From: Lachnospiraceae bacterium UBA1759
GTDB lineage: Bacteria > Bacillota > Clostridia > Lachnospirales > Lachnospiraceae
Assembly (NCBI GenBank): GCA_002315555.1
Contig: DCHF01000056.1
Span: 13,258-65,812 of the forward strand
Length of the DNA stretch: 52,555 nt
Direction of reading: 5' to 3'
Below the pieces are notes generated by a model. That model ran no database searches, was not told the DNA's origin, and worked only from the letters and a program-made list of their open reading frames with translations. Position numbers and translations under genes: made by a program. Of the stretch, positions 33,531 through 41,593 are shown in pieces; within the stretch, counting starts at the first letter, position 1, and each line of letters begins with the position of its first letter.

Positions 33531-34322
33531 TTGAATATTATCGTATGTGTAAAGCAGGTGCCCGGCACGACCCAGGTCGAGATCGACCCGGTGACCGGCA
33601 CATTAAAGCGTGATGGTGTATCCAGCAAGTTGAATCCGTACGACCTGTTCGCACTGGAAATGGCTTTCCAGCTGGCGGAAAAAACCGGCGGCACCGTAAA
33701 AACACTTTCCATGGGTCCGCCCCAGGCGGCGGAAGCCTTAAAGGAGACCCTGTGGATGGGCGCGAAGGAAAGCGTGCTTTTATCCGACCGCAAATTCGGC
33801 GGCGCGGATGTGGCAGCCACCTCCATGGCCTTATACCTGGGTGTAAAGAGCATGGGCGATTATGACCTGATCCTTTGCGGAAAGCAGACCACCGACGGCG
33901 ATACCGCCCAGGTGGGACCGGAGCTTGCGGAACGCCTCGGCATCGATCATGCGGCCAATGTTCTTCGGATCCACGAGGTGACTGAGGATACTGTCACTGC
34001 GGACATTGACCTGGATACGGCGGTGGAGACGCTGAAGATCAAGCTGCCCTGCCTTCTTACCATTGACAAGGATACCAATACCCCGAGACTTCCCTCGTTC
34101 GTGAAAAAGAAGGAGATCGAGGGCAGGGAGGAGATCCGCGTGCTGGCGGTGAAGGACATCCCGGAGGCGGATGAATCCACGCTTGGCTTAAAGGGCTCTC
34201 CGACACAGGTAGAACGCATATTTCCCCCGGAAAAGAACAGTGACAAGCTGATTCTGAACGGAACTTCCGAGGAGCTTGCGGCGGACCTTTTCGGCATTCT
34301 GACTGAAAAGAAGTACATATAA
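33531..34322 (+). CDS. lctB: EtfB subunit of a lactate-dehydrogenase/Etf (LctB-like) complex
   Basis: A 263-residue EtfB starting with TTG (33531) behind AGGAGG; the N-terminus MNIIVCVKQVPGTT is typical, which supports the unusual start codon. It carries CGKQTTDGDTAQVGPELAE, the DGDTAQVGP segment typical of EtfBs in bifurcating complexes (family knowledge). The order etfB-etfA-FAD dehydrogenase is that of lctBCD of Acetobacterium, where the complex oxidises lactate with NAD at the expense of reduced ferredoxin. Confidence 0.9.
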   Translation: MNIIVCVKQVPGTTQVEIDPVTGTLKRDGVSSKLNPYDLFALEMAFQLAEKTGGTVKTLSMGPPQAAEALKETLWMGAKESVLLSDRKFGGADVAATSMALYLGVKSMGDYDLILCGKQTTDGDTAQVGPELAERLGIDHAANVLRIHEVTEDTVTADIDLDTAVETLKIKLPCLLTIDKDTNTPRLPSFVKKKEIEGREEIRVLAVKDIPEADESTLGLKGSPTQVERIFPPEKNSDKLILNGTSEELAADLFGILTEKKYI

Positions 34323-34332
34323 GGGGGTAAAG

Positions 34333-35535
34333 ATGGGACTCGTAATACATCAGGAAAAAGTCAATGATGAAGCTGCTTCCGTTTTGACATCCCTTTGTCC
34401 GTTCGGAGCAATTGATTATGTAAACGGCAGTCTCTCCATTAACGGCGGATGCAAAAACTGCAAGATGTGTGTCCGCAAGGGCCCGGCAGGCGTCATCACC
34501 TGGGAGGACGAGGCATCGGAGAAAAAGGAGATCGACAAGTCCTTATGGAAGGGCGTTACGGTCTTCGCGGAGGAACGCGACGGAAAGGTCCATCCGGTAA
34601 CGCTGGAGCTGATCGGAAAAGCAAGAGAGCTGGCAGCGGTGATCGACCATCCGGTCTACGCGCTTCTTATCGGATATGAGCAGGAAAAGATCGCGGAGGA
34701 GCTGCTGCACTACGGTGTGGATAAGGTGTTCCTGTACGACGATCCGGCGCTTGAGAACTTCCTGATCAGCCCGTACACGGAGGTCTTCTCTGACTTCATC
34801 GATAAGATCAAGCCCTCCAGCATTTTAGTCGGCGCGACGAACATCGGCCGTTCACTGGCACCGAGAGTTGCGGCGAGAAAGGGCACCGGCCTGACCGCCG
34901 ACTGCACCATTCTGGAGATGAAGGAGAATTCCGACCTGGTTCAGATCCGTCCCGCATTCGGCGGCAATATCATGGCCCAGATCATTACACCGAACACCAG
35001 ACCGCAGTTCTGCACCGTTCGTTATAAGATCTTCACAGCGCCGGAAAGAAGCGACGCACCCTCCGGAGAGATCGTAAAAATGGCGATTTCAGAGGAGATG
35101 AAGAAGAGCGACACGGAGATCCTCGCCATTATGGAAAAGGCCCGCGAGGTGGATATTTCGGAAGCTGAGATGGTCGTGGCATTCGGCAGAGGCATTACCA
35201 AGGAGAGCGATATCGAAATGATCCGTACCCTGGCCGGGCTTCTCGGCGCGCAGGTGGCGGGCACCCGTCCCATGGTGGAGGCCGGCTATCTGGATGCCAA
35301 ACAGCAGATCGGTCTGTCCGGCAGAACCGTAAAGCCGAAGCTGATCATTGCCATCGGTATCTCCGGCTCTGTTCAGTTTGCTGCCGGCATGAAGAACAGC
35401 GACTACATCGTTGCGATCAACAACGATCCTTCTGCTTCGATCTTCGACATTGCACACCTGGGTATCGTGGGTGACCTGTACGAGATCGTTCCGAAGCTTA
35501 TTCAGAAGATCAAGGAGGCGAAAGATGTTCAATAA
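34333..35535 (+). CDS. lctC: EtfA subunit with N-terminal Fe-S segment (LctC-like)
   Basis: A 400-residue EtfA, about 90 residues longer at the N-terminus than the first EtfA of this window. The extension contains LCPFGAI and GGCKNCKMCVRKGP, a ferredoxin-like segment that could hold one [4Fe-4S] cluster. C-terminal FAD domain: GTRPMVEAGY, AKQQIGLSGRTVKPKLIIAI, GISGSVQFAAGMK and IVAINNDPSASIFDIAHLG. Such extended EtfA subunits occur in ferredoxin-linked complexes (family knowledge). It overlaps the next gene by 11 bases, so subunits are made in step. Confidence 0.92.
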   Translation: MGLVIHQEKVNDEAASVLTSLCPFGAIDYVNGSLSINGGCKNCKMCVRKGPAGVITWEDEASEKKEIDKSLWKGVTVFAEERDGKVHPVTLELIGKARELAAVIDHPVYALLIGYEQEKIAEELLHYGVDKVFLYDDPALENFLISPYTEVFSDFIDKIKPSSILVGATNIGRSLAPRVAARKGTGLTADCTILEMKENSDLVQIRPAFGGNIMAQIITPNTRPQFCTVRYKIFTAPERSDAPSGEIVKMAISEEMKKSDTEILAIMEKAREVDISEAEMVVAFGRGITKESDIEMIRTLAGLLGAQVAGTRPMVEAGYLDAKQQIGLSGRTVKPKLIIAIGISGSVQFAAGMKNSDYIVAINNDPSASIFDIAHLGIVGDLYEIVPKLIQKIKEAKDVQ

Positions 35536-36919
35536 AGTAACCGAAGCCGATGTGAAGTTTTTGAAAACGGTCACAGCCGAGGAGCGTGTGCTCGTCGGAG
35601 GTGAGATCTCCGAGGACTACAGCCACGACGAGCTGGGCGGCATTTCCAACATGCCGGAGGCCCTTGTCACGGTAAAGACCACGGAGGAGGTCTCCGAGAT
35701 CATGAAGTACGCAAACGAGCACCGGATCCCGGTCGTCGTTCGCGGAAGCGGTACCGGCCTTGTCGGCGCAGGCGTTGCGCTTTACGGCGGTATCATGCTG
35801 GATATGACCAAAATGAATAAGATCCTGGAACTGGACGAGGACAACCTGACCGTCACCATTCAGCCGGGCGTGCTGCTCATGGAGCTTGCCGCTTTCTGTG
35901 AGAGCCATCAGTTTATGTATCCGCCGGATCCGGGCGAAAAGTCCGCGACCGTCGGCGGCAATATCAGTACCAATGCCGGCGGCATGAGAGCCGTCAAGTA
36001 CGGTACCACGAGAGATTTTGTCAGAGGCCTGACGATAGTCCTGCCCACCGGTGAGATCATCAAAACCGGCGGTAAGGTGGTTAAAAACTCCACCGGCTAC
36101 TCCATTAAGGACCTGCTCTGCGGTTCCGAGGGTACCCTCGGCATCATCACGGAAGCCATCATGAAGGTGATCCCGCTTCCGGCATTCACCATGTCCCTTC
36201 TGGTGCCCTTCACCAGCATGGAGGCTGCGATCTCCACCGTGCCGAAGCTGGTAAAGAGCAAGGCGTCCCTGGTTGCCATTGAATTCTTCGAGAAGGAGAC
36301 CATTGGCTTTGCGGAGACCTATCTCGGCAAGCGTTTCCCCGATTCCTCCGCTCCGGCGTACCTGCTTCTTACCGTCGACGGAAATGACATGGAGGTCATC
36401 GACAAGGAAGCGGACCGCGTCGCCCGCGTGTGCCTGGAGGAAGGCGCAACGGACGCGTTCATCGTGGACACGGAGGAAAGAAAGACCTCTGTCTGGTCCG
36501 CAAGATCCGCATTCCTGGAGGCGATCAAGGGCTCTACCACGGAAATGGACGAATGTGACGTCGTCGTTCCGAGAGACCGTATTGCCGAGTTTATTCTGTA
36601 TACACATGAGCTGTCCGACCGGTTCAATATCCGCATTCCGTCCTTCGGCCATGCCGGTGACGGTAATCTGCACATCTACATCTGCCGTGACGGGCTTTCC
36701 GAGGAGGAGTGGAAGGAAAAACTCTCCGAGGTCTTTAAGCTGATGTATGATAAGGCGAAGGAATATAAGGGCCTGGTATCCGGCGAGCATGGTATCGGAT
36801 ACGCAAAGAAGCCCTATATGGCGGACATTTACGGCGAGGATATGATCGCGCTCATGAAGCGGATCAAGCTGGCCTTCGACCCGAACGGTATTCTGAATCC
36901 GGGAAAGATCATTGACTGA
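35525..36919 (+). CDS. lctD: FAD-linked 2-hydroxyacid (lactate/glycolate) dehydrogenase, LctD/GlcD-like
   Basis: A 464-residue flavoprotein with the VAO fold: VVVRGSGTGLVGAGVALYGG, PPDPGEKSATVGGNISTNAG, VKNSTGYSIKDLLCGSEGTL, and C-terminal GHAGDGNLHIYICRDG, VSGEHGIGYAKKPYM and DPNGILNPGKI. This is the classical D-lactate/glycolate dehydrogenase layout, including the conserved metal/substrate His residues. The start at 35525 has AAGGAGG 6 bases upstream and lies inside the end of lctC. Joined with the Etf pair it should oxidise a 2-hydroxyacid by flavin-based electron confurcation. The LarA gene 27 bases downstream fits a racemase feeding it the right enantiomer. Confidence 0.92.
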   Translation: MFNKVTEADVKFLKTVTAEERVLVGGEISEDYSHDELGGISNMPEALVTVKTTEEVSEIMKYANEHRIPVVVRGSGTGLVGAGVALYGGIMLDMTKMNKILELDEDNLTVTIQPGVLLMELAAFCESHQFMYPPDPGEKSATVGGNISTNAGGMRAVKYGTTRDFVRGLTIVLPTGEIIKTGGKVVKNSTGYSIKDLLCGSEGTLGIITEAIMKVIPLPAFTMSLLVPFTSMEAAISTVPKLVKSKASLVAIEFFEKETIGFAETYLGKRFPDSSAPAYLLLTVDGNDMEVIDKEADRVARVCLEEGATDAFIVDTEERKTSVWSARSAFLEAIKGSTTEMDECDVVVPRDRIAEFILYTHELSDRFNIRIPSFGHAGDGNLHIYICRDGLSEEEWKEKLSEVFKLMYDKAKEYKGLVSGEHGIGYAKKPYMADIYGEDMIALMKRIKLAFDPNGILNPGKIID

Positions 36920-36946
36920 TCCGTTGAGAAATAAGGAGGTATCTTT

Positions 36947-38218
36947 ATGATCGAACTTCCGTCAGGACATGGTTTTATACAGTTTGATGAAACAAAGAGA
37001 AGTGCGGTGGTGCTTCGTTCCTCCATCGATGAGATGAAGAGTGAAACGAGCGGCAGGGAGCTGGTGCGAAAGGCCATGGACACGCCTTACGGCGGGACGA
37101 CGCTTTCTGAGCTTGCAAAGGGCAAAAAGACCTGCACGATCATTATTTCCGACCACACGCGTCCGGTACCCAGTAAGGATATCCTTCCGGAAATGCTTGC
37201 GGATCTGAGACGGGGCAATCCGGACATTGATGTGACCCTGCTTGTGGCTACGGGCTTCCACCGTCTGACGACGATCGACGAGCTTCGAAATAAGCTGGGA
37301 GACGAGATTTATAATCGTGAGAAGATCGTGGTGCATGACAGCACCGACGCGAACAGTAACACGGAGATCGGCGTGCTGCCGTCAGGTGCCCCGCTGATCA
37401 TTGACCGGAAGGCCGTGGAAACGGATCTTCTGATCTCCGAGGGCTTCATCGAGCCGCATTTCTTTGCCGGCTTCTCCGGCGGCAGAAAGAGCGTGCTTCC
37501 GGGCGTCTGTGATAAAAAGACGGTGCTGGGCAATCACTGCGGTGAATTCATTGCAAGCCCCTTTGCGCGTACCGGCGTTCTGGAAAACAACCCGCTTCAC
37601 CGGGATATGTGTGCGGCCGCAAGGATCGCGAGGCTTCAGTTTATAGTGAACGTGGTCATCGATGAGGAAAAGAAAACGGCTGCGGCCTTTGCCGGAGACC
37701 CCTTCCTTGCGCATGAGGCAGGCTGTGAGTTTTTGAAGAAGTATTGTCAGGTGGAAACGGAACCGGCGGATATCGTGATCACTACGAACGGCGGCGCGCC
37801 GCTTGACCAGAACATCTACCAGTGCGTCAAATCCATGACGGCGGCTGAGGCTGCGGCAAAGGAGGGCGGCGTCATTATCATCTGCGCGGAGTGCGCGGAC
37901 GGAACCGGCGGCGACGGCTTCTACAAGAGTCTGAAAAACTGCACCTCACCGGCGGCGCTTTTTAAAGCGTTTTCCGAAACGCCGCAGGGTGAGACAATTC
38001 CGGACCAGTGGGAGAGCCAGATACTGGCAAGAGTGCTTTCGTCACATCGGGTGATCTTCGTGACACGGCCGGAGCTGAAGGGCATCATCACAGACATGAA
38101 GATGACCTACGCAAAGGACCTTGATACCGCGCTTCAGATGGCGGAGGAGATCAAGGGAAAGGATGCAGAATTAACGGTGATCCCCAATGGGATCTCCGTG
38201 ATCGTAAAAGCAAAATAG
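36947..38218 (+). CDS. larA: LarA-family nickel-pincer 2-hydroxyacid racemase/epimerase
   Basis: A 423-residue LarA homologue. Active-site positions match Lactobacillus LarA with a constant offset of three: H105 (GFHRLTT), H171 and K181 (EPHFFAGFSGGRKSVLPG) and H197 (GNH) correspond to H108, H174, K184 and H200; the Lys anchors the pincer cofactor. DHTRPVP near residue 70 is also conserved. LarA relatives interconvert C2 epimers of lactate, malate or aldonates (family knowledge). Position after LctBCD suggests it supplies the oxidisable epimer; the sugar-acid context leaves an aldonate as another option. The cofactor genes larB, larC and larE are not in the window. Confidence 0.9.
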   Translation: MIELPSGHGFIQFDETKRSAVVLRSSIDEMKSETSGRELVRKAMDTPYGGTTLSELAKGKKTCTIIISDHTRPVPSKDILPEMLADLRRGNPDIDVTLLVATGFHRLTTIDELRNKLGDEIYNREKIVVHDSTDANSNTEIGVLPSGAPLIIDRKAVETDLLISEGFIEPHFFAGFSGGRKSVLPGVCDKKTVLGNHCGEFIASPFARTGVLENNPLHRDMCAAARIARLQFIVNVVIDEEKKTAAAFAGDPFLAHEAGCEFLKKYCQVETEPADIVITTNGGAPLDQNIYQCVKSMTAAEAAAKEGGVIIICAECADGTGGDGFYKSLKNCTSPAALFKAFSETPQGETIPDQWESQILARVLSSHRVIFVTRPELKGIITDMKMTYAKDLDTALQMAEEIKGKDAELTVIPNGISVIVKAK

Positions 38219-38242
38219 CAAGAAACTGTAAGGAGAACAATT

Positions 38243-39115
38243 ATGTTAGCTACTCTGAACGAAGTAATGGCATACGCAGAAGAAAAGAAGATCGCAGTGG
38301 GATCCTTCAATACGCCTTGCCTGGAATCCATCGAGGCTGTTATCGCTGCGGCGGAAGAACTGAACGTACCGGTCATTATTCAGCATGCGGAGGGTCACGG
38401 CAGAGTGATCGCCCTTGAAGTGATCGGACCGGCAATGGTTGCAGCAGCAAAGCGCGCGAAGGTTCCGGTATGTGTCCATCTGGACCATGGTATGACGATG
38501 GAATGCATGAAGGAAGCCATGGAAATGGGCTTCACCTCTATCATGTATGATGGCTCCACGCTTTCCTATGACGAGAATCTGAAGAACACCAGGGCCGCTG
38601 TACAGCTGGCCGCTGAATTCGGCGCAAGCGTTGAAGGCGAGCTGGGCTCCATGGGTAAGAGAGAGACCGGCGCAGGCGATACCGGCGCGGGTGCGGACGA
38701 TGACACGAAGATCTACACGGATCCGGAGCTTGCGGCAGCCTTTGTTGCTGATACCGGCATTGACGCTCTGGCCTGCTCCTTCGGCACCACCCACGGCTTA
38801 TATCTGACCGCTCCGAGACTGGACTTCAATGTTGTTACCGGCGTAAGAGCCCGTACAAACAACATCCCCGTTGTCATGCACGGCGGTTCCGGCGTGAGCA
38901 ACGAGGACTATAAGAAGGCTATCGAAGCAGGTGTTCGTAAGATCAATTACTGGACCTACATGAACAAGGCCGGCGGCGCAGCTGTAAAGGAATACATCGA
39001 CGCTCTTCCGGAGGGCAAGGTTCCGTTCTTCTTAGATGCCATGGTATCCGTTCGTGAGGCCATGAAGAATGACGTTATGCGTGCCATGAAGGTTTTTGCA
39101 GGCGTTGAAGCTTAA
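38243..39115 (+). CDS. Class II (zinc) ketose-bisphosphate aldolase, FbaA/GatY/IolJ family
   Basis: A 290-residue metal aldolase. Seen: GSFNTPCLESIEAVIAAAEE, zinc ligand region CVHLDHGM, VEGELGSMG, CSFGTTHGLY and MHGGSGVSNEDYKKA. It splits or forms ketose 1,6-bisphosphates (fructose-, tagatose- or 2-deoxy-5-keto-gluconate-6-phosphate type), giving DHAP. Length and motifs do not separate these. With an IolB-like isomerase upstream and a PfkB kinase downstream, IolJ-like or tagatose-type activity is plausible. Good AAGGAG at the start. Confidence 0.88.
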   Translation: MLATLNEVMAYAEEKKIAVGSFNTPCLESIEAVIAAAEELNVPVIIQHAEGHGRVIALEVIGPAMVAAAKRAKVPVCVHLDHGMTMECMKEAMEMGFTSIMYDGSTLSYDENLKNTRAAVQLAAEFGASVEGELGSMGKRETGAGDTGAGADDDTKIYTDPELAAAFVADTGIDALACSFGTTHGLYLTAPRLDFNVVTGVRARTNNIPVVMHGGSGVSNEDYKKAIEAGVRKINYWTYMNKAGGAAVKEYIDALPEGKVPFFLDAMVSVREAMKNDVMRAMKVFAGVEA

Positions 39116-39164
39116 GAATCGGTAATCATCGAATAATGACTCTTTACGAGGAAAGGAGAGTTGT

Positions 39165-40475
39165 ATGAAGAAAATCGCTTTTATTGGAGCAGGCAGTGTG
39201 CAGTTCACCACGAAGGTCGTCAAGGATCTGGTCACTTATCCGGCATTTAACGATGCGGAGATCTGCCTGATGGATATCAATGAGGATCATCTGAATAAGA
39301 TCGCCATGTGTGTGGAGCGGATCAAGGCCGAAATGAAGTCCGACATCACCATCACAAAGACCATGTCCAGACCGGAAGCGCTTACCGGAGCCGATGGTGT
39401 GCTTTGCACCGTATTCAACGGCGATGTGGATGTCTGGCAGCACGAGATCATTATCCCCAAGAAATACGGCGTCGACACGAACGTCGGTGACACAAGAAGC
39501 GTATCCGGTATGTTTCGGGCCCTTCGCAACATCCCGCTGATGCTGGATATCTGCGCAGACATCGACAAGTATTGCCCGGGCGCGATCTTCTTAAACTACA
39601 CGAACCCCATGGCAATGCTCTGCAAGGCCATGCTGACCTATACAAAGGTGGATGTGACCGGTCTTTGCCACAGCGTACAGGGTACCACCGAAATGCTGAC
39701 CGAATGGGCCGGCGCTGACTATTCCAAGGTCAAATACACCTGCCTCGGCGTCAACCATCAGGCATTCATCACCGAGATCACCGAGGATGGAAAGGACCTG
39801 TATCCCATCATCCGTGAGAAGATTCAGGATCCTGAATTCTTCAAGAAGGAAAAGGTACGTAACGAGATCTTCAAGACCTTCGGATACTATGTCACGGAAT
39901 CCAGCGGACACAACTCCGAATACTGTGCATGGTTCAGAAAGCGCCCCGACCTTATTCTGAAGTACTGTAATGAGGACGGCGCAAACTGGAATCCGGGCGA
40001 GTACGCCTTCTCCTTAAACAACAGAAGAGATCCCGAGCGTTACGACAAGCTCATCAAGGCCTTCATGGACGAACCCATTGACCCGAACCGCGGCAAGGAA
40101 TACGCAGCCAATATCTTCAATGCCAGAATCGGTGACAAGACGCCCTTTGCGTTCAATGCAAACCTGCTGAATAACGGCACGATCGAAAACCTGCCGTACG
40201 ACTGCTGTGTCGAGATCCCGGTCATCGCAACACCGGAGGGCTATACGAGAACCTTCCGGGGAAAGATGCCCTCAGGTCCTGCGGCACTTGTCAGTTACAC
40301 CGCTTCCATTGAGAATCTCTTAGTGGATGCCTGCATGGAAAAGAACAAGGAAAAGGTGATTCAGGCGGTTTCACTGGATCCGCTGTGTTCCGCAGTGCTC
40401 AGTCTGGATGAGGTCAGACATATGTGTGCAGAGCTCTTTGAAGCAAACAAGGATTACCTTGGTGATTACAAATAA
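39165..40475 (+). CDS. melA: Glycoside hydrolase family 4, alpha-galactosidase (MelA)-like
   Basis: A 436-residue NAD- and Mn-dependent glycosidase that cleaves by oxidation-elimination. Seen: Rossmann start IAFIGAGSVQF, NYTNPMAM, metal-ligand motif LCHSVQG (C168, H169) and GVNHQAF (H198). In GH4 the tetrapeptide after Cys predicts specificity; CHSV is the alpha-galactosidase (MelA) type, as opposed to CHE(V/I) alpha-glucosidase or phospho-glycosidase signatures. Unphosphorylated substrate is therefore expected. It ends the LctBCD-LarA-aldolase unit, directly before a terminator. Third galactosidase-type enzyme of the locus. Confidence 0.9.
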   Translation: MKKIAFIGAGSVQFTTKVVKDLVTYPAFNDAEICLMDINEDHLNKIAMCVERIKAEMKSDITITKTMSRPEALTGADGVLCTVFNGDVDVWQHEIIIPKKYGVDTNVGDTRSVSGMFRALRNIPLMLDICADIDKYCPGAIFLNYTNPMAMLCKAMLTYTKVDVTGLCHSVQGTTEMLTEWAGADYSKVKYTCLGVNHQAFITEITEDGKDLYPIIREKIQDPEFFKKEKVRNEIFKTFGYYVTESSGHNSEYCAWFRKRPDLILKYCNEDGANWNPGEYAFSLNNRRDPERYDKLIKAFMDEPIDPNRGKEYAANIFNARIGDKTPFAFNANLLNNGTIENLPYDCCVEIPVIATPEGYTRTFRGKMPSGPAALVSYTASIENLLVDACMEKNKEKVIQAVSLDPLCSAVLSLDEVRHMCAELFEANKDYLGDYK

Positions 40476-40487
40476 TTGGAATACCTG

Positions 40488-40517
40488 AAAGGGGCCCGGC
40501 TTGTGCCGGGCCCTTTT
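40488..40517 (+). terminator. Intrinsic terminator after the GH4 gene
   Basis: AAAGGGGCCCGGC (40488-40500), loop TTGT, GCCGGGCCCTTTT (40505-40517): 13 pairs with one G-U. Confidence 0.9.
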
Positions 40518-40566
40518 CCATAGAATAGTGCATAGTTTATAGAGAAAAGCATTTCGGGAAAAGCAA

Positions 40567-40579
40567 GTTTGTGTATAAA
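40567..40579 (+). promoter_or_regulatory. Shared motif GTTTGTGTATAAA upstream of the PfkB unit
   Basis: Lies 84 bases before the PfkB start. It is 11 of 11 identical over GTTTGTGTATA with the copy upstream of the AraC gene (19417). A downstream TATAAA at 40631 could be the -10 box but has no good -35, consistent with activator control. Confidence 0.4.
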
Positions 40580-40663
40580 TCATAAAAAAACGCGTATTGA
40601 AGTTCTCAGCGTGTGAATTTACCATTGAATTATAAAATCAATATTCGAAAACGGAGGATGGAA

Positions 40664-41569
40664 ATGAGTAAGATCGTAGGCGTAGGCGGTTCGGTTTATG
40701 ACATGCTGATGGTGTTGGACGGCTTCCCGGTGGAGGATATGAAGCAGAGCGCGAAGGAGCTTCGGATCCAGTGCGGCGGCCCCTGTGCCGTGGCCATGAT
40801 CGCGGCGTCCAAGCTGGGCGTTCCGGTCAAATTTATCGGCGGCGTCGGTGCCGATACCTATGGTGAGTTCGAAAAGAAGGTGCTTACCTCTTATGGTGTG
40901 GATATCTCTTCCATGAAGACCTTTGAAGGCAAAATGTCCCGTGTATGTCTGGTGCTTGTCAATCCGGAAAATGCTTCCAGAACCTGCATCGGCGCGGGCG
41001 GCGAGGCGTCCTTTGCCATGCGTCCCGAGGATGTGGACCTTTCGGTTCTGGACGGCTGTGAGTATGTGCATCTGGACGGCTCCAATATCGAGGTGGCGGA
41101 ATATGTGGCGAAGGCCGCGCGTGAACGTGGCATCAGGGTCGCCATTGACTGCGATGTGATGAGCCCGGCAGTAGAGCGCCTCCTGCCCTATGTCAATGTG
41201 ATGATCCCCTCCGAGCAGTTCGTAACAAAATATGCGGACGAGAGCGATCCCGTGAAGGCAGCAAGGATCCTTTACGAAAAAATGAAGCCGGAGCTTCTCG
41301 TCGTCACCCTCGGAAAGAAGGGCGGCCTGATCATTAAGGACGGTGAAATGGAACGTTATGACGCCTTCTCCGTTAAAGCAGTGGACTCCAACGGCGCAGG
41401 CGACATTTTCCACGGAGCGTTCTTAGCAGCCTGTGTCAAGGGCATGGCTCCGAAGGAAGCCTGCACCTACGCATCGGCCGTCAGCGCGATCAAGTGCACC
41501 AGAATCGGCGGTGCAGACGGCACACCCTACGAGGATGAGGTTTTGAAATTCCTGGAGGAGCATAAATAA
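40664..41569 (+). CDS. PfkB-family sugar kinase (2-keto-3-deoxygluconate kinase or IolC-like)
   Basis: A 301-residue ribokinase-fold kinase. GVGGSVYDMLMVLDGFP at the N-terminus, QCGGPCAVAMIAASKLG, and the anion-hole/catalytic motif DSNGAGDIFHGAF with the base Asp (D247). It phosphorylates a furanose or 2-keto-3-deoxy sugar acid. Because a KDPG-aldolase-like gene lies in the same operon, 2-keto-3-deoxygluconate (or galactonate) is the most economical substrate; 2-deoxy-5-keto-gluconate is the alternative in view of the IolB-like gene. Start ATG 40664 has GGAGG with 6-base spacing; an upstream in-frame ATG at 40613 has none. Confidence 0.87.
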   Translation: MSKIVGVGGSVYDMLMVLDGFPVEDMKQSAKELRIQCGGPCAVAMIAASKLGVPVKFIGGVGADTYGEFEKKVLTSYGVDISSMKTFEGKMSRVCLVLVNPENASRTCIGAGGEASFAMRPEDVDLSVLDGCEYVHLDGSNIEVAEYVAKAARERGIRVAIDCDVMSPAVERLLPYVNVMIPSEQFVTKYADESDPVKAARILYEKMKPELLVVTLGKKGGLIIKDGEMERYDAFSVKAVDSNGAGDIFHGAFLAACVKGMAPKEACTYASAVSAIKCTRIGGADGTPYEDEVLKFLEEHK

Positions 41570-41593
41570 GGGGCTTTAAGACAGGAGAAGATC

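Noticed and set aside
35510..36790. Antisense open frame of 426 codons opposite the LctD-like gene (similarly 41576-42961 opposite glycerate kinase and 11042-12265 opposite the IlvD-type gene)
   Set aside because: Composition rich in His, Arg and Gln with no family motif; shadows of strongly coding genes on the other strand.
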